In this document: piece after piece, positions 17,551 through 26,239 of the stretch | Position numbering within the stretch: the first letter of the stretch is position 1 | Layout: every line of letters starts with the position of its first letter | From: Bog-473 sp963717455 | Lineage (GTDB): Bacteria; Actinomycetota; Acidimicrobiia; Acidimicrobiales; RAAP-2 | NCBI GenBank assembly: GCA_963717455.1 | Contig: OY970336.1 | Location: forward strand, 4,960,001 to 5,024,000 | Length of the DNA: 64,000 nucleotides | Reading direction: 5' to 3' | Program-made: the position numbers and the translations under genes | Notes under the pieces: model-generated | The model's database searches: none | Told to the model about the DNA's origin: nothing | What the model saw: the letters and a program-made list of their open reading frames with translations, nothing else

Positions 17551-18686
17551 GCGTCCTTGCTCTTCTCGGTCATCTCCGCCAGGCGCTGGCGGTGGTCGGC
17601 CGGCGTCCCGTAGAGCGCGCGGTTGGCGGTGTGGCGCCGGAGGTAGAGGTGGACATCGTGTTCGAACGTCACGCCGATGCCACCATGGATCTGCACGCAG
17701 TCCTGCATCAGTTCGCCGCCGTAGTCGCCGATGAACGACTTGGCCGCACTGAGCAGCTCCGCCGCCTCGTCGGAGCCGCCGGCGACGGCGGCGGCGGCGG
17801 CGTCGCTCACCGCGTGGCTCGCCTCGAGCCACGTCTTCATGTCGGCGAACCGGTGCTTGAGCTCCTGGTACGACGCCAGGGGGCGCCCGAAGGAGTACCG
17901 GTCGAACGCCCACTCGACGGTCATCTCGAAGGCCGTCTGCATCGCGCCGACCGACTCGGCATTGCTGATCGCCAGGGCCCGATCGAGTTGCCGCTCGACT
18001 TGTTCGCCGGCCCCCCCGACCTCACCGACGAGGCCGCCGAGCAGCGGCACCCGGACATCGTCGAAGGACACGACCGAGAAGCGACGGGTGAGGTCGACGG
18101 ACTGCATGGGGGCCATGGACATGCCCGGGGCACCGGCCGGCACGAGCACCTGCGTGAGGCCGGCGCCGGTGCGGCCCGTGACCAGCAGGTGGTCCGCCGT
18201 GGCGCCCGATTCGACCGGGCGCTTGACGCCGTTCAGCACGACCTCGTCCCCCTCGACCCGTGCCTCCAGGGTGACGATGCCCAGCCCGTCGCCCGGCGGG
18301 GGCTCGCTCAGGCACCACGTCGCAATCGACTCTCCGGACAGGAGGCCACCGAGCACGGCATCGAATTCGTCGCCGCCGACTTCGGAGAGCGTGGCCGCGA
18401 CGGCGTTGGTCACCGCCAGCGGGCCCGGCGCGGCATGCCGGCCGAACTCGTGCGCCACGAGCGTCAGGTCGACCAGGCCGTGGTCGCCGATGGAGCCGCC
18501 ACCGTGCTCCTCGCCGACCAGCAGCGACGACCATCCCAGCTCGGCGCCCCGGCGCCAGTAGGAGCGGTCGAAGCCGACCGGGTCGTCGCGCAGGCGGCGG
18601 AGCTCCCCCACCGGCACCAGCTCGTCCAGCAGCTTCGCCGTGGTCTCCCGAAAGAGCTCCTGGTCGGAGCCCAGCGCCAGCAACAT
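17547..18686 (-). CDS. acyl-CoA dehydrogenase, small subunit
   Basis: Acyl-CoA dehydrogenase (379 aa), first gene of a coupled pair. The N-terminal helical domain reads FRETTAKLLDELVPVGELRR and WSSLLVGEEHGGGSIGDHGL. The C-terminus has GELMQDCVQIHGGIGVTFEH, the motif seen in ChsE- and FadE28-like subunits. The neighbouring subunit lies downstream with a GTGA overlap, so a fixed stoichiometry is likely. The 176-bp gap upstream contains an AT-richer block near 18740-18770 that may be the promoter. Confidence 0.92.
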   Translation of the reverse strand: MLLALGSDQELFRETTAKLLDELVPVGELRRLRDDPVGFDRSYWRRGAELGWSSLLVGEEHGGGSIGDHGLVDLTLVAHEFGRHAAPGPLAVTNAVAATLSEVGGDEFDAVLGGLLSGESIATWCLSEPPPGDGLGIVTLEARVEGDEVVLNGVKRPVESGATADHLLVTGRTGAGLTQVLVPAGAPGMSMAPMQSVDLTRRFSVVSFDDVRVPLLGGLVGEVGGAGEQVERQLDRALAISNAESVGAMQTAFEMTVEWAFDRYSFGRPLASYQELKHRFADMKTWLEASHAVSDAAAAAVAGGSDEAAELLSAAKSFIGDYGGELMQDCVQIHGGIGVTFEHDVHLYLRRHTANRALYGTPADHRQRLAEMTEKSKDA

Positions 18687-18862
18687 GGTGTGCCCTATCC
18701 CTCAGTCGTCCGCGGCATGGCCGAGCTCGCGGCGTAAGACCCCATTTTACTGCGAGAAGGCAATTTCGTCCAAGCGGATGCCGCCGTTTCCATGCCTGAG
18801 AGCCATCCTCTTTCCGGGAGGCGGGAAACTGAGCGTCCGCCCGAGCGGGACGACCGCGGCCC

Positions 18863-20488
18863 TCATGCGCCGTCGCGCTGGAGGAGGAGCACGCCGGACG
18901 GCGTTCCGCCCCCGGTGCTGACGACAGCGGTGGCGGCGTCGCCGACCTGCCGCTCCCCCGCGTCGCCCCTCAGCTGCAGGACCGCCTCGTAGAGGAAGCC
19001 GAACCCGTGCAGGCGCCCCTCCGAGAGCTGTCCCCCATGGGGGTTGACCGGCAGCTCGCCGTCGAGGGCGATGCGCTTCCCCCCGTCGAGCCAGTCGTTG
19101 GCTTCCCCGAGGCCGCAGAAACCGAGGGCCTCGAGCCAGGAGATGGCGTTGAACGTGAACCCGTCGTAGAGGAGGGCGACATCGACGTCGGCCGGCCCGA
19201 GGCCGGACCGGGACCACAGGTGCGCCGCCTGGCCCAGGACCTGTGGCTCGTGGGTGAGGGTCCCCTGGTCCCACGAGATCCGCTCGATGATCTGGGTGCC
19301 GACGGCCTCGATGCGGATCGCCGGCCGTGGGAGGTCGCCGGACAGCGACGCGTCCGACACGACGATGGCGACCGACCCGTCGCAGGGGACGTCACAGTCG
19401 TAGAGGCCGAAGGGGGTGGTGATCGGCCGCGCGGAGAGGTAGTCGTCCATCGACATCGGGTCCCGGTAGATGGCGGCCGGGTTGCGTGCCGCGTTGGCCC
19501 GCCCGTTCAACGCGATCAGCCCGAGCATCTCGCGTGGCGCCCCGTAGCGGTGCAGGTACTGGTTGGCGTTCATGCCGATCCAGTTCGCCGCCGAGAAGGC
19601 GCCGTACGGCGCGCGCCAGGTCGCCATGCCCGAGGCGCGTGCGCCTCCCCCGGTGCCGCCTCCCAGGGCGGCGAACGTCGACTCCCACACCGTCCGGAAG
19701 CACAGGACGTGGCGGCACAGGCCGGACGCCACGGCCAGCATGGCGGCGATCAGCGCGCCGCCCTGACCGGGGATGTCCCCGCCGCCGTTGATCCAGGTGG
19801 GATGCAACCGGAGGGCCTCCTCGACCGCCGTGACGCCTCCTTCGCTCATGCCCATGCCCGCCGCGCCCGGGTACGTCGACAGGCCGTCGATGTCGGCGAG
19901 CTCCAGCCCGGCGTCGGCCACGGCCTGGAGGCAGGCGTCGACGGTGAGCGAGAGCGGGTCGACCATGAGGCGCCGGCCGAGGGCCGAGCGTCCCACGCCG
20001 CTGAGCACGGACCGGTGCTCGAAGCGATCGGCGTGCAGCGGCGCCCGCGGCACCGGTCGCTCCGGCGCTCCGATCGGATCGGCGACGTCCGCTCCACCGG
20101 TCGGCTCGAAGAGCGGCAGCCACACGTCCTCGCACTGCTCGAAGCGGACCACGACCTCCTGCCCGATGTGCACGTCGCCGGGATCGCAGCCCACGATGGA
20201 GGTGGTGAGGCGGACCGTCGGGTCCTCCGCGATCGCCACGATGGCGATGACGTAGGGCGGGTCGAAGGCGGGATGCCAGCGGTGTTGGTTGACGGTGAAG
20301 CCGACGACCGAGCCCCGGCCGGAGACGACCGTCGGCTGCCACTCCGTGCTCCGGCAGTTCGGGCAGATCGGGACCGGGGGGTGGACGAGGGAGGCGCAGG
20401 CGGCGCAGCGCTGGATGCGCAGGTGGCCATCCGCCCCCGAGGTCCAGAACCACTCGGTGGCCGGCGTCACCTCCGGCAGCGGCCTCAT
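18863..20488 (-). CDS. DUF35 zinc-ribbon/OB domain fused to thiolase-type aldolase (Ltp2-like)
   Basis: A 541-residue fusion. Residues 1-130 are a DUF35 domain: a zinc ribbon with C28, C31, C42 and C45 followed by an OB fold. Residues about 150-541 are a thiolase-fold lipid-transfer protein: VDPLSLTVDACLQAVADAGL at its start and NPHGGQLSEGRLHG near the end. In mycobacterial cholesterol breakdown the thiolase-like Ltp2 works only with the DUF35 part of ChsH2 and performs a retro-aldol cleavage of a side-chain CoA ester. Here both parts are on one chain, so an aldolase acting on a beta-hydroxy acyl-CoA is my preferred reading; a true thiolase is less likely. It overlaps the upstream gene by 4 bp (ATGA). 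Confidence 0.88.
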   Translation of the reverse strand: MRPLPEVTPATEWFWTSGADGHLRIQRCAACASLVHPPVPICPNCRSTEWQPTVVSGRGSVVGFTVNQHRWHPAFDPPYVIAIVAIAEDPTVRLTTSIVGCDPGDVHIGQEVVVRFEQCEDVWLPLFEPTGGADVADPIGAPERPVPRAPLHADRFEHRSVLSGVGRSALGRRLMVDPLSLTVDACLQAVADAGLELADIDGLSTYPGAAGMGMSEGGVTAVEEALRLHPTWINGGGDIPGQGGALIAAMLAVASGLCRHVLCFRTVWESTFAALGGGTGGGARASGMATWRAPYGAFSAANWIGMNANQYLHRYGAPREMLGLIALNGRANAARNPAAIYRDPMSMDDYLSARPITTPFGLYDCDVPCDGSVAIVVSDASLSGDLPRPAIRIEAVGTQIIERISWDQGTLTHEPQVLGQAAHLWSRSGLGPADVDVALLYDGFTFNAISWLEALGFCGLGEANDWLDGGKRIALDGELPVNPHGGQLSEGRLHGFGFLYEAVLQLRGDAGERQVGDAATAVVSTGGGTPSGVLLLQRDGA

Positions 20489-21570
20489 CGACCGGGCCGG
20501 TCCGGGCCGGTTCCCGGCACCATCTCACCCAGCCTCCCGATGATCTGCGGCAGGTCCACCGAGGTGCGGATGCCGGGAGCCGCGGCGCAGACGAACGGGA
20601 CAGCGTTGACGGCGCGGTTGGCGGTGTAGCCCGGCGACCGCTCGGCCATTTCCTCTAGTGGGAAGGCGAAGCGCAACTCCACGTCCAGGGGTGCGTCGCC
20701 GTCGACCAGGACCCGCCACCCGGTCTCGCGGAGGTCCCACGAGGGCTGGAGTTCCGTCGTGCAGAACCAGGTGGCGACGAAGCTGAGCAACGGCGTGCCG
20801 CCCCGAAGGCCGTGGACCCTCATCTGCTGCCCGGCCACCGTGCCCGCCTCCAGCGTCCCGGCCGCGATCTCCGTCCTCTGACGGGCGACCGCCACCTGGC
20901 CGCTGGCCTCGACGGAGTCCAGCGGAAGCCCGATGGCCTCGGCCAGGACCCGGAGCGACGGGCCGAAGCTGTGCGCGCCATGGGCCCACCGGCCGGGATC
21001 GAAGCTGGCGGGGTCATTGCCGAACCCCATCAGGTCGAACAGCAGCACAGGCGAGTTGCGCTGCGACAGGTCGGCGTACTCGTGAATGGTGAGCGAGTCG
21101 AGCCGCCGCTGGATCGACGTCAGCACGAGGGGCACCGCCTCCGAGATGAAGCCCGGGCTGCTCCCGGTGCTGTGGACGGAGGTGCCACCCCGCCCGCAGG
21201 CGGCCTCGACCCTCTCGCGCACCGCCGGGTCCATGGAGGTGGGGTGGTGGAACTCACCGCGGGTGGTCACGATGTTCGCGCCCGACTCCAGCAGGCGGCA
21301 CACGTCGTCGAAGTTGCACCCCTGCGGCATGTAGAGGATGCAGTCCGCACCGAGGGCGAGGATCTCGTCGATGTCCCCGGTGGCGAGGACCCCGGTCGGG
21401 CCGAGCCCGCACAGCTCGCCGGCATCACGGCCCACCTTGTCCGGCGAGTACACGTAGAGCCCGACCAGTGTCATGGCGGGATGCTCGATGACGCCGCGCA
21501 GGGAGCGCGTGCCGATGTTGCCGGTGGCCCATTGGACGACCCGGAGTGGCTGCTCGACGCGCTCGGTCAT
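20485..21570 (-). CDS. dihydrodipicolinate-reductase-like oxidoreductase
   Basis: NAD(P)-binding protein (361 aa) related to DapB/diaminopentanoate dehydrogenase. The N-terminal Rossmann motif is VVQWATGNIGTRSLRGVIEH, and the middle has CILYMPQGCNFDDVCRLLES and IVTTRGEFHHPTSMDP. Actinobacterial members occur often in steroid and terpenoid clusters without a proven reaction; true lysine biosynthesis is unlikely because the protein is much longer than DapB. Its stop overlaps the start of the DUF35-aldolase (ATGA), so it may reduce or oxidise the aldehyde/ketone released by that enzyme. This is inference from coupling. Confidence 0.88.
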   Translation of the reverse strand: MTERVEQPLRVVQWATGNIGTRSLRGVIEHPAMTLVGLYVYSPDKVGRDAGELCGLGPTGVLATGDIDEILALGADCILYMPQGCNFDDVCRLLESGANIVTTRGEFHHPTSMDPAVRERVEAACGRGGTSVHSTGSSPGFISEAVPLVLTSIQRRLDSLTIHEYADLSQRNSPVLLFDLMGFGNDPASFDPGRWAHGAHSFGPSLRVLAEAIGLPLDSVEASGQVAVARQRTEIAAGTLEAGTVAGQQMRVHGLRGGTPLLSFVATWFCTTELQPSWDLRETGWRVLVDGDAPLDVELRFAFPLEEMAERSPGYTANRAVNAVPFVCAAAPGIRTSVDLPQIIGRLGEMVPGTGPDRPGR

Positions 21571-21696
21571 GGTTCAGGAGCTCCCCCGGCCAGCGACGCC
21601 TCGAGGAGGACGTTGGCCCATCGCCGTGGAGACCAGCGGGCCGGCGGCCGGCGTCGCCGCCTCCACGACGCGCACGCCGTGGAGGGGCCCTTTGCC

Positions 21697-23055
21697 TCAG
21701 TCATCGTGCTGGGCTCGCGGGCGGGCGATGCCCAGGGTGTCGCGCAGCGTCCCGCCCGTGTAGCGGTCACGGAACACGCCGCGGCGCTGCAGCTCGGGAA
21801 CGACCATCCGGACCATGTCCTCGTACGCGCCCGGCGTGTGGGTCGCGGCGATCACGAACCCGTCACACGCCTCGGTCTCGATCCACGCCTCCATCTGGTC
21901 GGCGACTTCGGTCCCCGTGCCGACGAAGCGGGGGCCCTGGAGGAGGGTGGCCCGGTGGCCGGCCAGATCGGCGAGCCTGACGGTGTCGCCTCCGATGTGC
22001 GTGCGCAGGTTCTGCACGAGCCCGCGGATCCCGGACACCGAACCGATGAGCTCGTCGGTGATGGGGTCGTCGAGCTCCATGCCGGAGAAGTCGTAGTTCA
22101 TGAGCTCCGAGAGCAGCGTGAGCGACGCCTTCGGGTCTACGAGGGAGTGGAGGAAGAGGTCCTCGCGCTCCTCGGCGTGGGCGTGGGACTCGCCGACGAC
22201 CGTGTAGACCATCGGCAGCATCTTCACCGACCGCGGATCGCGCCCTGCCTCGGCGATCGACTCCTTCTGGTCCTTGTAATGCGCGCGCGCGATGTCGATG
22301 TCCGGGTCACCCGTGAAGATCAGCTCTGCCCATCGTGCTGCGAATTCGCGGCCCCGGCCCGACGAGCCCGCCTGCAGCAGCACCGGCCGGCCCTGGGGGC
22401 TCCGGGGCACGGTGAGCGGACCGCGGGAGCTGAACCACTTGCCGTCGTGGTCGAGCTCGTGGACCTTGGCGGGGTCCGCGAAGTACCCCTTCGCCCTGTC
22501 CAGTACGAGCGCATCGTCCTCCCAGGTGTCCCACAGCCCCGTTGTCACCTCGAGGAACTCGTCCGCACGGTCATAGCGGACGTCGTGGCCGAGATGCTCC
22601 TTGAAGCCGTAGTTCTGCGCCTCGCTGTCGTTGACCGAGGTGACGATGTTCCACGCTGCCCGTCCACCCGAGAGGTGATCGAGCGTGGCGAACGTGCGGG
22701 CGACGTGGTAGGGCGAGTAGTAGGTGGTCGAGTACGTCGCACCCAGGCCGATGTGGTCCGTGACGGCGGCGATCACGCCCAGCACGATGCTGAGGTCCAG
22801 CTTCACCGGGCGCGCGCCGAGGCGGACCGCCTCGGCGACCGATCCGCCGTAGATCCCCGGCATGGCCAGGCGATCGTCGAAGAACATCATGTCGAAGCAG
22901 CCCTCTTCGAGGGTCCGACCCAGCTTGGCGTAGTAGCTGGAACTGAGGAAGCCCTGCTCGGTGTCGGGATGCCGCCACGACCCGGCGTAGACCGTCGTGC
23001 TCCCCGCCTGCATGAAGCCGACCAGGGACATCTGTCGTTTCGCCATGGTTACCAC
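21697..23055 (-). CDS. LLM-class monooxygenase, NtaA/SnaA/DszA type
   Basis: FMNH2-dependent luciferase-like monooxygenase (452 aa), belonging to the long NtaA/SnaA/DszA branch by length and by YYSPYHVARTFATLDHLSGG and RAAWNIVTSVNDSEAQNYGF. Such enzymes use reduced flavin from a separate reductase and oxygenate xenobiotics, sulfur compounds or ketones. I use the GTG at 23055 because an AGGAG lies just before it; the ATG at 23046 (MAKRQMSLVGF) is the alternative. No flavin reductase gene is adjacent. It lies in the same leftward run as the amidohydrolase and the aldolase. Confidence 0.9.
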   Translation of the reverse strand: MVTMAKRQMSLVGFMQAGSTTVYAGSWRHPDTEQGFLSSSYYAKLGRTLEEGCFDMMFFDDRLAMPGIYGGSVAEAVRLGARPVKLDLSIVLGVIAAVTDHIGLGATYSTTYYSPYHVARTFATLDHLSGGRAAWNIVTSVNDSEAQNYGFKEHLGHDVRYDRADEFLEVTTGLWDTWEDDALVLDRAKGYFADPAKVHELDHDGKWFSSRGPLTVPRSPQGRPVLLQAGSSGRGREFAARWAELIFTGDPDIDIARAHYKDQKESIAEAGRDPRSVKMLPMVYTVVGESHAHAEEREDLFLHSLVDPKASLTLLSELMNYDFSGMELDDPITDELIGSVSGIRGLVQNLRTHIGGDTVRLADLAGHRATLLQGPRFVGTGTEVADQMEAWIETEACDGFVIAATHTPGAYEDMVRMVVPELQRRGVFRDRYTGGTLRDTLGIARPRAQHDD

Positions 23056-23096
23056 TCACTCCTCATGATGGGCTGCTCGGCGGCCGCCGGAACGGC

Positions 23097-24398
23097 TCAA
23101 TTCCCTGCCGCGGCCACGGCGCGTCGGGCACGGGTGCGGAAACCCTCGAGCTTCTCGTCGGGGGTGCGGACCCGGGTGCTGCGGGACATGATCGACACGT
23201 CGTGACCGGCCGCCCGCCTGCGGAGTGCGGCGACCGTGGCCTCTTCCCTGGGCATGTGGGCGAAGGGGTCGAAGGAGAACCAACGCATGGCGTTCTCGTG
23301 GGTCATCTTGGAGATGTCGCTCGCCGGGACGGCGTACTTGGCGAACTCCACCCCGAGCTCCTCGGGTGCGCCGGGCCAGATGGAGTCGCTGTGCGGGTAG
23401 TCGGCCTCCCAGGCGATGTTGTCGACGCCGATCTCGTCGCGCAGTGCGATGCCGACCGGATCGCTGATGAAGCAGGTCAAGAAGTGCTCCCGGAACACCT
23501 CGCTCGGGAGCCGGCCGCCGAAGTCCTGGAGCGTCCAGGCGCGATGCATCTCGAAGGTGCGGTCGACCCGCGACAGGAAATAGGGGACCCATCCTGTGCC
23601 GCCCTCCGACAGCGCCACCCGGAGGTCGGGATAGGTCTTGAGCACCCGGGACCACAACAGGTCGGCCGCCGCCGACTGGATGTTCATCGGCTGCAGGGTG
23701 ATCATCACGTCCGGCGGCGAGTCGACGGCGGGAATGGAGAGACGTCCGGACGAGCCCAGGTGGATGGCCAGCACCGTCCCCGTGTCGCAGCATGCCTGCC
23801 ACACCGGGTCCCAGTACTCGTCGTGGAAGCTCGGGTAGCCGAGGGCGGCGGGGTTCTCCGTGAAGCTGAGGGAGTGGCAGCCCTTCGCGGCGACTCGGCG
23901 GATCTCCGCCGCGGTCGCCTGCGCGTCCCAGATGACCGGGACCGCCATCGGGATGAAACGGGCCGGGTACGCGGCACACCACTCGTCGATGTGCCAATCG
24001 TTGTACGCCCGCACCAGCGCCAGAGAGAGATCGGCGTCGTCGCTCGCAAAGGTCCGTGCCTTGAAGGTGGGGAAGGAGGGGAAGTTCATGGAGGCGAGGA
24101 CACCCCCCGCGTCCATGTCCTTGACCCGCTCGTGCACGTCGTAGCACCCGGGCCGCACCTCCTCGAGGCTCTGCGGCTCGAGCCCGTACTCCTCCTTGGG
24201 TCGGCCGGCGACGGCATTGAGTGCCGCCGTCTCCATCACGACCTGCCCGAAGGTCCAGACGTCGTTCCCCTCGTCGTTGCGCACCAGCTTGGGCGCACGA
24301 TCCTGGTACCGGGCGGCCAGGTGGTGCACGAAGAGATCCGGCGGCTCGATGATGTGGTCGTCGACGCTGATCAGGATGAGGTCATCGACCTCGCTCAT
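23097..24398 (-). CDS. amidohydrolase-2 family metal-dependent hydrolase
   Basis: TIM-barrel amidohydrolase (433 aa) of the ACMSD-like group (Pfam Amidohydro_2). Visible are the N-terminal SVDDHIIEPPDLF, the metal-site AIHLGSSGRL, SEGGTGWVPYFLSRVDR and the C-terminal EADYPHSDSIWP with the last metal aspartate. Members hydrolyse or decarboxylate ring-cleavage products. The ATG at 24398 is preceded by GGAGGAG at good spacing; the ATG at 24434 lacks one. It is paralogous to the gene at 47936 and to the relic near 59040. Confidence 0.92.
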   Translation of the reverse strand: MSEVDDLILISVDDHIIEPPDLFVHHLAARYQDRAPKLVRNDEGNDVWTFGQVVMETAALNAVAGRPKEEYGLEPQSLEEVRPGCYDVHERVKDMDAGGVLASMNFPSFPTFKARTFASDDADLSLALVRAYNDWHIDEWCAAYPARFIPMAVPVIWDAQATAAEIRRVAAKGCHSLSFTENPAALGYPSFHDEYWDPVWQACCDTGTVLAIHLGSSGRLSIPAVDSPPDVMITLQPMNIQSAAADLLWSRVLKTYPDLRVALSEGGTGWVPYFLSRVDRTFEMHRAWTLQDFGGRLPSEVFREHFLTCFISDPVGIALRDEIGVDNIAWEADYPHSDSIWPGAPEELGVEFAKYAVPASDISKMTHENAMRWFSFDPFAHMPREEATVAALRRRAAGHDVSIMSRSTRVRTPDEKLEGFRTRARRAVAAAGN

Positions 24399-24613
24399 GG
24401 GCGGCTCCTCCTGAGAACGGGACTCTCTGCACAATATAACGCCCCTATACTAGGCCGCGCCCCGACCGCCTGCCGCCGGGGTGGGGCGCCGCGCCGCACC
24501 CTGCGCCGGAGACGACCCGGAACATGCCCCCTGCGCAGGTCGTGCCCGCCGCCGGCGCCGCCGGTCCGGGGGCGGGGCGGAACGATTATTCGGTTCTCGC
24601 CCGAGAGTCCCGG
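24399..24613 (-). promoter_or_regulatory. leader of amidohydrolase gene
   Basis: 215 bp with no open frame. The minus strand carries TTATATTGTG and TAGTATAG around 24432-24452, AT-rich blocks of the kind expected near a promoter. A GTTCTC at 24593-24598 and its complement GAGAAC at 24413-24418 recur in other leaders of the first 27 kb. The middle is extremely GC-rich. Confidence 0.35.
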
Positions 24614-25915
24614 TCAGGCGTTGCCCACGAGGTGCTCGATGTACTCGGCCAGCTTCAGGCGGGCCTCCTCGCGCTTGGCCGGCAGGTGGGCGCTCGGCCA
24701 CAGCCCGGGCGCAGCCTCGTAGTCCTTGAGGACCTCGCGGGCGACGGTGACCTTGTGGACCTCGGTCGGCCCGTCGACCACGCTCATGATCGGCGCCATC
24801 ATCCACATGCTGCCGAAGGGCATCTCGTTGGACACACCCAATGCGCCGTGCGCGTGCATGGAGCGCCAGACCGCGTCGTGCACGACCTTGGGGGTGAGGG
24901 CCTTGATGGCGGCGATGTTCTTGCGGGTGCGCCGGTAGTCCCCGACCTGGTCGATCTCCCAGGCGGTGTAGAGCACCAGCAGGCGGAACTGCTGGAGCTC
25001 CACGTAGGAGTCGGCGATGTCACCCTGGATGAACTGCTTCTTGGCCAGCAGGCTGCCCTGGGTCTCGCGGCTGAGGACCCGCTCGCAGAGCAGGTCGAGG
25101 GCACGCTGGCACGTGGCCACCGTTCGCATGGCGTGGTGGACGCGCCCCCCACCGAGCCGGGTCTGGGCGATCGCGAAGGCCTCGCCCTCGCCCCCGAGCA
25201 GGCCGTCGGCTGGGACGCGTACGTCCTCGTAGTGGATGAGGGCGTGCATGCCCTCGTCCTCCGACTCGCCGGCCAGACCCACGTGCCGGGTCATGTTGAC
25301 CCCGGGGGTGTCGGTCGGCACCAGGAACATGGACGCCCCCTTGTAGATGCTCACGTCGGGGTCGGTGATGGCCATCACGATGAGGAACGCCGCGGTGCGG
25401 GCATTGGACGAGAAGAACTTCCACCCGTTGATGACCCACTCGTCGCCGTCCCGTACCGCGGCGGTCGTGAACTGCGCTGGGTCCGAGCCCGCCTGCGGTT
25501 CGGTCATGGAGTAGCACGAGAAGACCTCCCCGTTCAGCAGCGGCTGGAGGTACGCCTTCTTCTGCTCCTCGGTCCCGTAGTGGGCGATGATCTCCGCGTT
25601 CCCCGTATCGGGCGCCTGGGTCCCGAAGACGATGGGAGCCCACCCCGACACGCCGAGGATCTCGTTCAGGAGCGCGAGCTTCAGTTGCCCGTAGCCCTTG
25701 CCGCCGAGCTCGGGCCCGAGATGGGCGGCCCACAGGTCGTGGTCCCGCACCTCTTGCTTCATGGGGTCGACGATGGGCCGCAATTCGTCGTTCAGGGGGT
25801 GGAACTGCCGGTGGGGATAGAGGATGTCGAGCGGCTCGACCTTGTCCCGCACGAAGTCGCGCGCCCAGTCGAGCTTCTCTTGGAACTCCGGCTCGGTTGA
25901 GAAATCCCAGGCCAT
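24614..25915 (-). CDS. acyl-CoA dehydrogenase (single-gene type)
   Basis: Full-length acyl-CoA dehydrogenase (433 aa), alone and not paired. Clear motifs are CYSMTEPQAGSDPAQFTTAA, EWVINGWKFFSSNARTAAFL, RLGGGRVHHAMRTVATCQRA and the C-terminal MSVVDGPTEVHKVTVAREVL. The last is typical of the FadE12/ACAD10-11-like group that works on long or unusual acyl-CoAs. The ATG at 25915 follows GGGGAGG at good spacing; a huge open frame reaching 27052 is antisense to the crotonase and not real. It is transcribed away from the crotonase at 26240, with a shared intergenic region. Confidence 0.93.
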   Translation of the reverse strand: MAWDFSTEPEFQEKLDWARDFVRDKVEPLDILYPHRQFHPLNDELRPIVDPMKQEVRDHDLWAAHLGPELGGKGYGQLKLALLNEILGVSGWAPIVFGTQAPDTGNAEIIAHYGTEEQKKAYLQPLLNGEVFSCYSMTEPQAGSDPAQFTTAAVRDGDEWVINGWKFFSSNARTAAFLIVMAITDPDVSIYKGASMFLVPTDTPGVNMTRHVGLAGESEDEGMHALIHYEDVRVPADGLLGGEGEAFAIAQTRLGGGRVHHAMRTVATCQRALDLLCERVLSRETQGSLLAKKQFIQGDIADSYVELQQFRLLVLYTAWEIDQVGDYRRTRKNIAAIKALTPKVVHDAVWRSMHAHGALGVSNEMPFGSMWMMAPIMSVVDGPTEVHKVTVAREVLKDYEAAPGLWPSAHLPAKREEARLKLAEYIEHLVGNA

Positions 25916-26239
25916 GGCCTCCCCTTCTTGATGGTCTGGCCGCCGCCCTCGCGACGGACGGGACGGGAACCTGCGGCCCACCTCGTCACCACCTCCGGCC
26001 CGGCCGCGTTGGCCAACCCGGTGCCGGTGAGAGAGTGCGCCGGTGCCTCCGGACCTCACCCTACGGGTCCGGCGGCCAGAACGACAAAGGGGTGGTCGTG
26101 CAATCTCGCCGTGCGGCGTCACGTCGGAGGGCTCCGACAGCACCGGCGCCCGCCTTGCTTTTGGGTGAGCCCGACGAATAGAACCTACAAAGAACAGAAA
26201 TTGCAGATTTGAGAACGCAACTACCGCCTTGGAGGGACC
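25916..26239. promoter_or_regulatory. divergent promoter region, FadE / crotonase
   Basis: 324 bp without a gene between divergent starts. The right third (26170-26235) is AT-rich and contains several AGAAC elements, including GAGAAC at 26211-26216. TTGGAGGG before 26240 is a ribosome site. The left two thirds are GC-rich with no convincing frame or boxes. Confidence 0.4.

Noticed and set aside
20812..23205. A 797-codon plus-strand open frame, and another at 19007-20629
   Set aside because: Both are shadows of the DapB-like, LLM and DUF35-aldolase genes, whose motifs are plain on the other strand.
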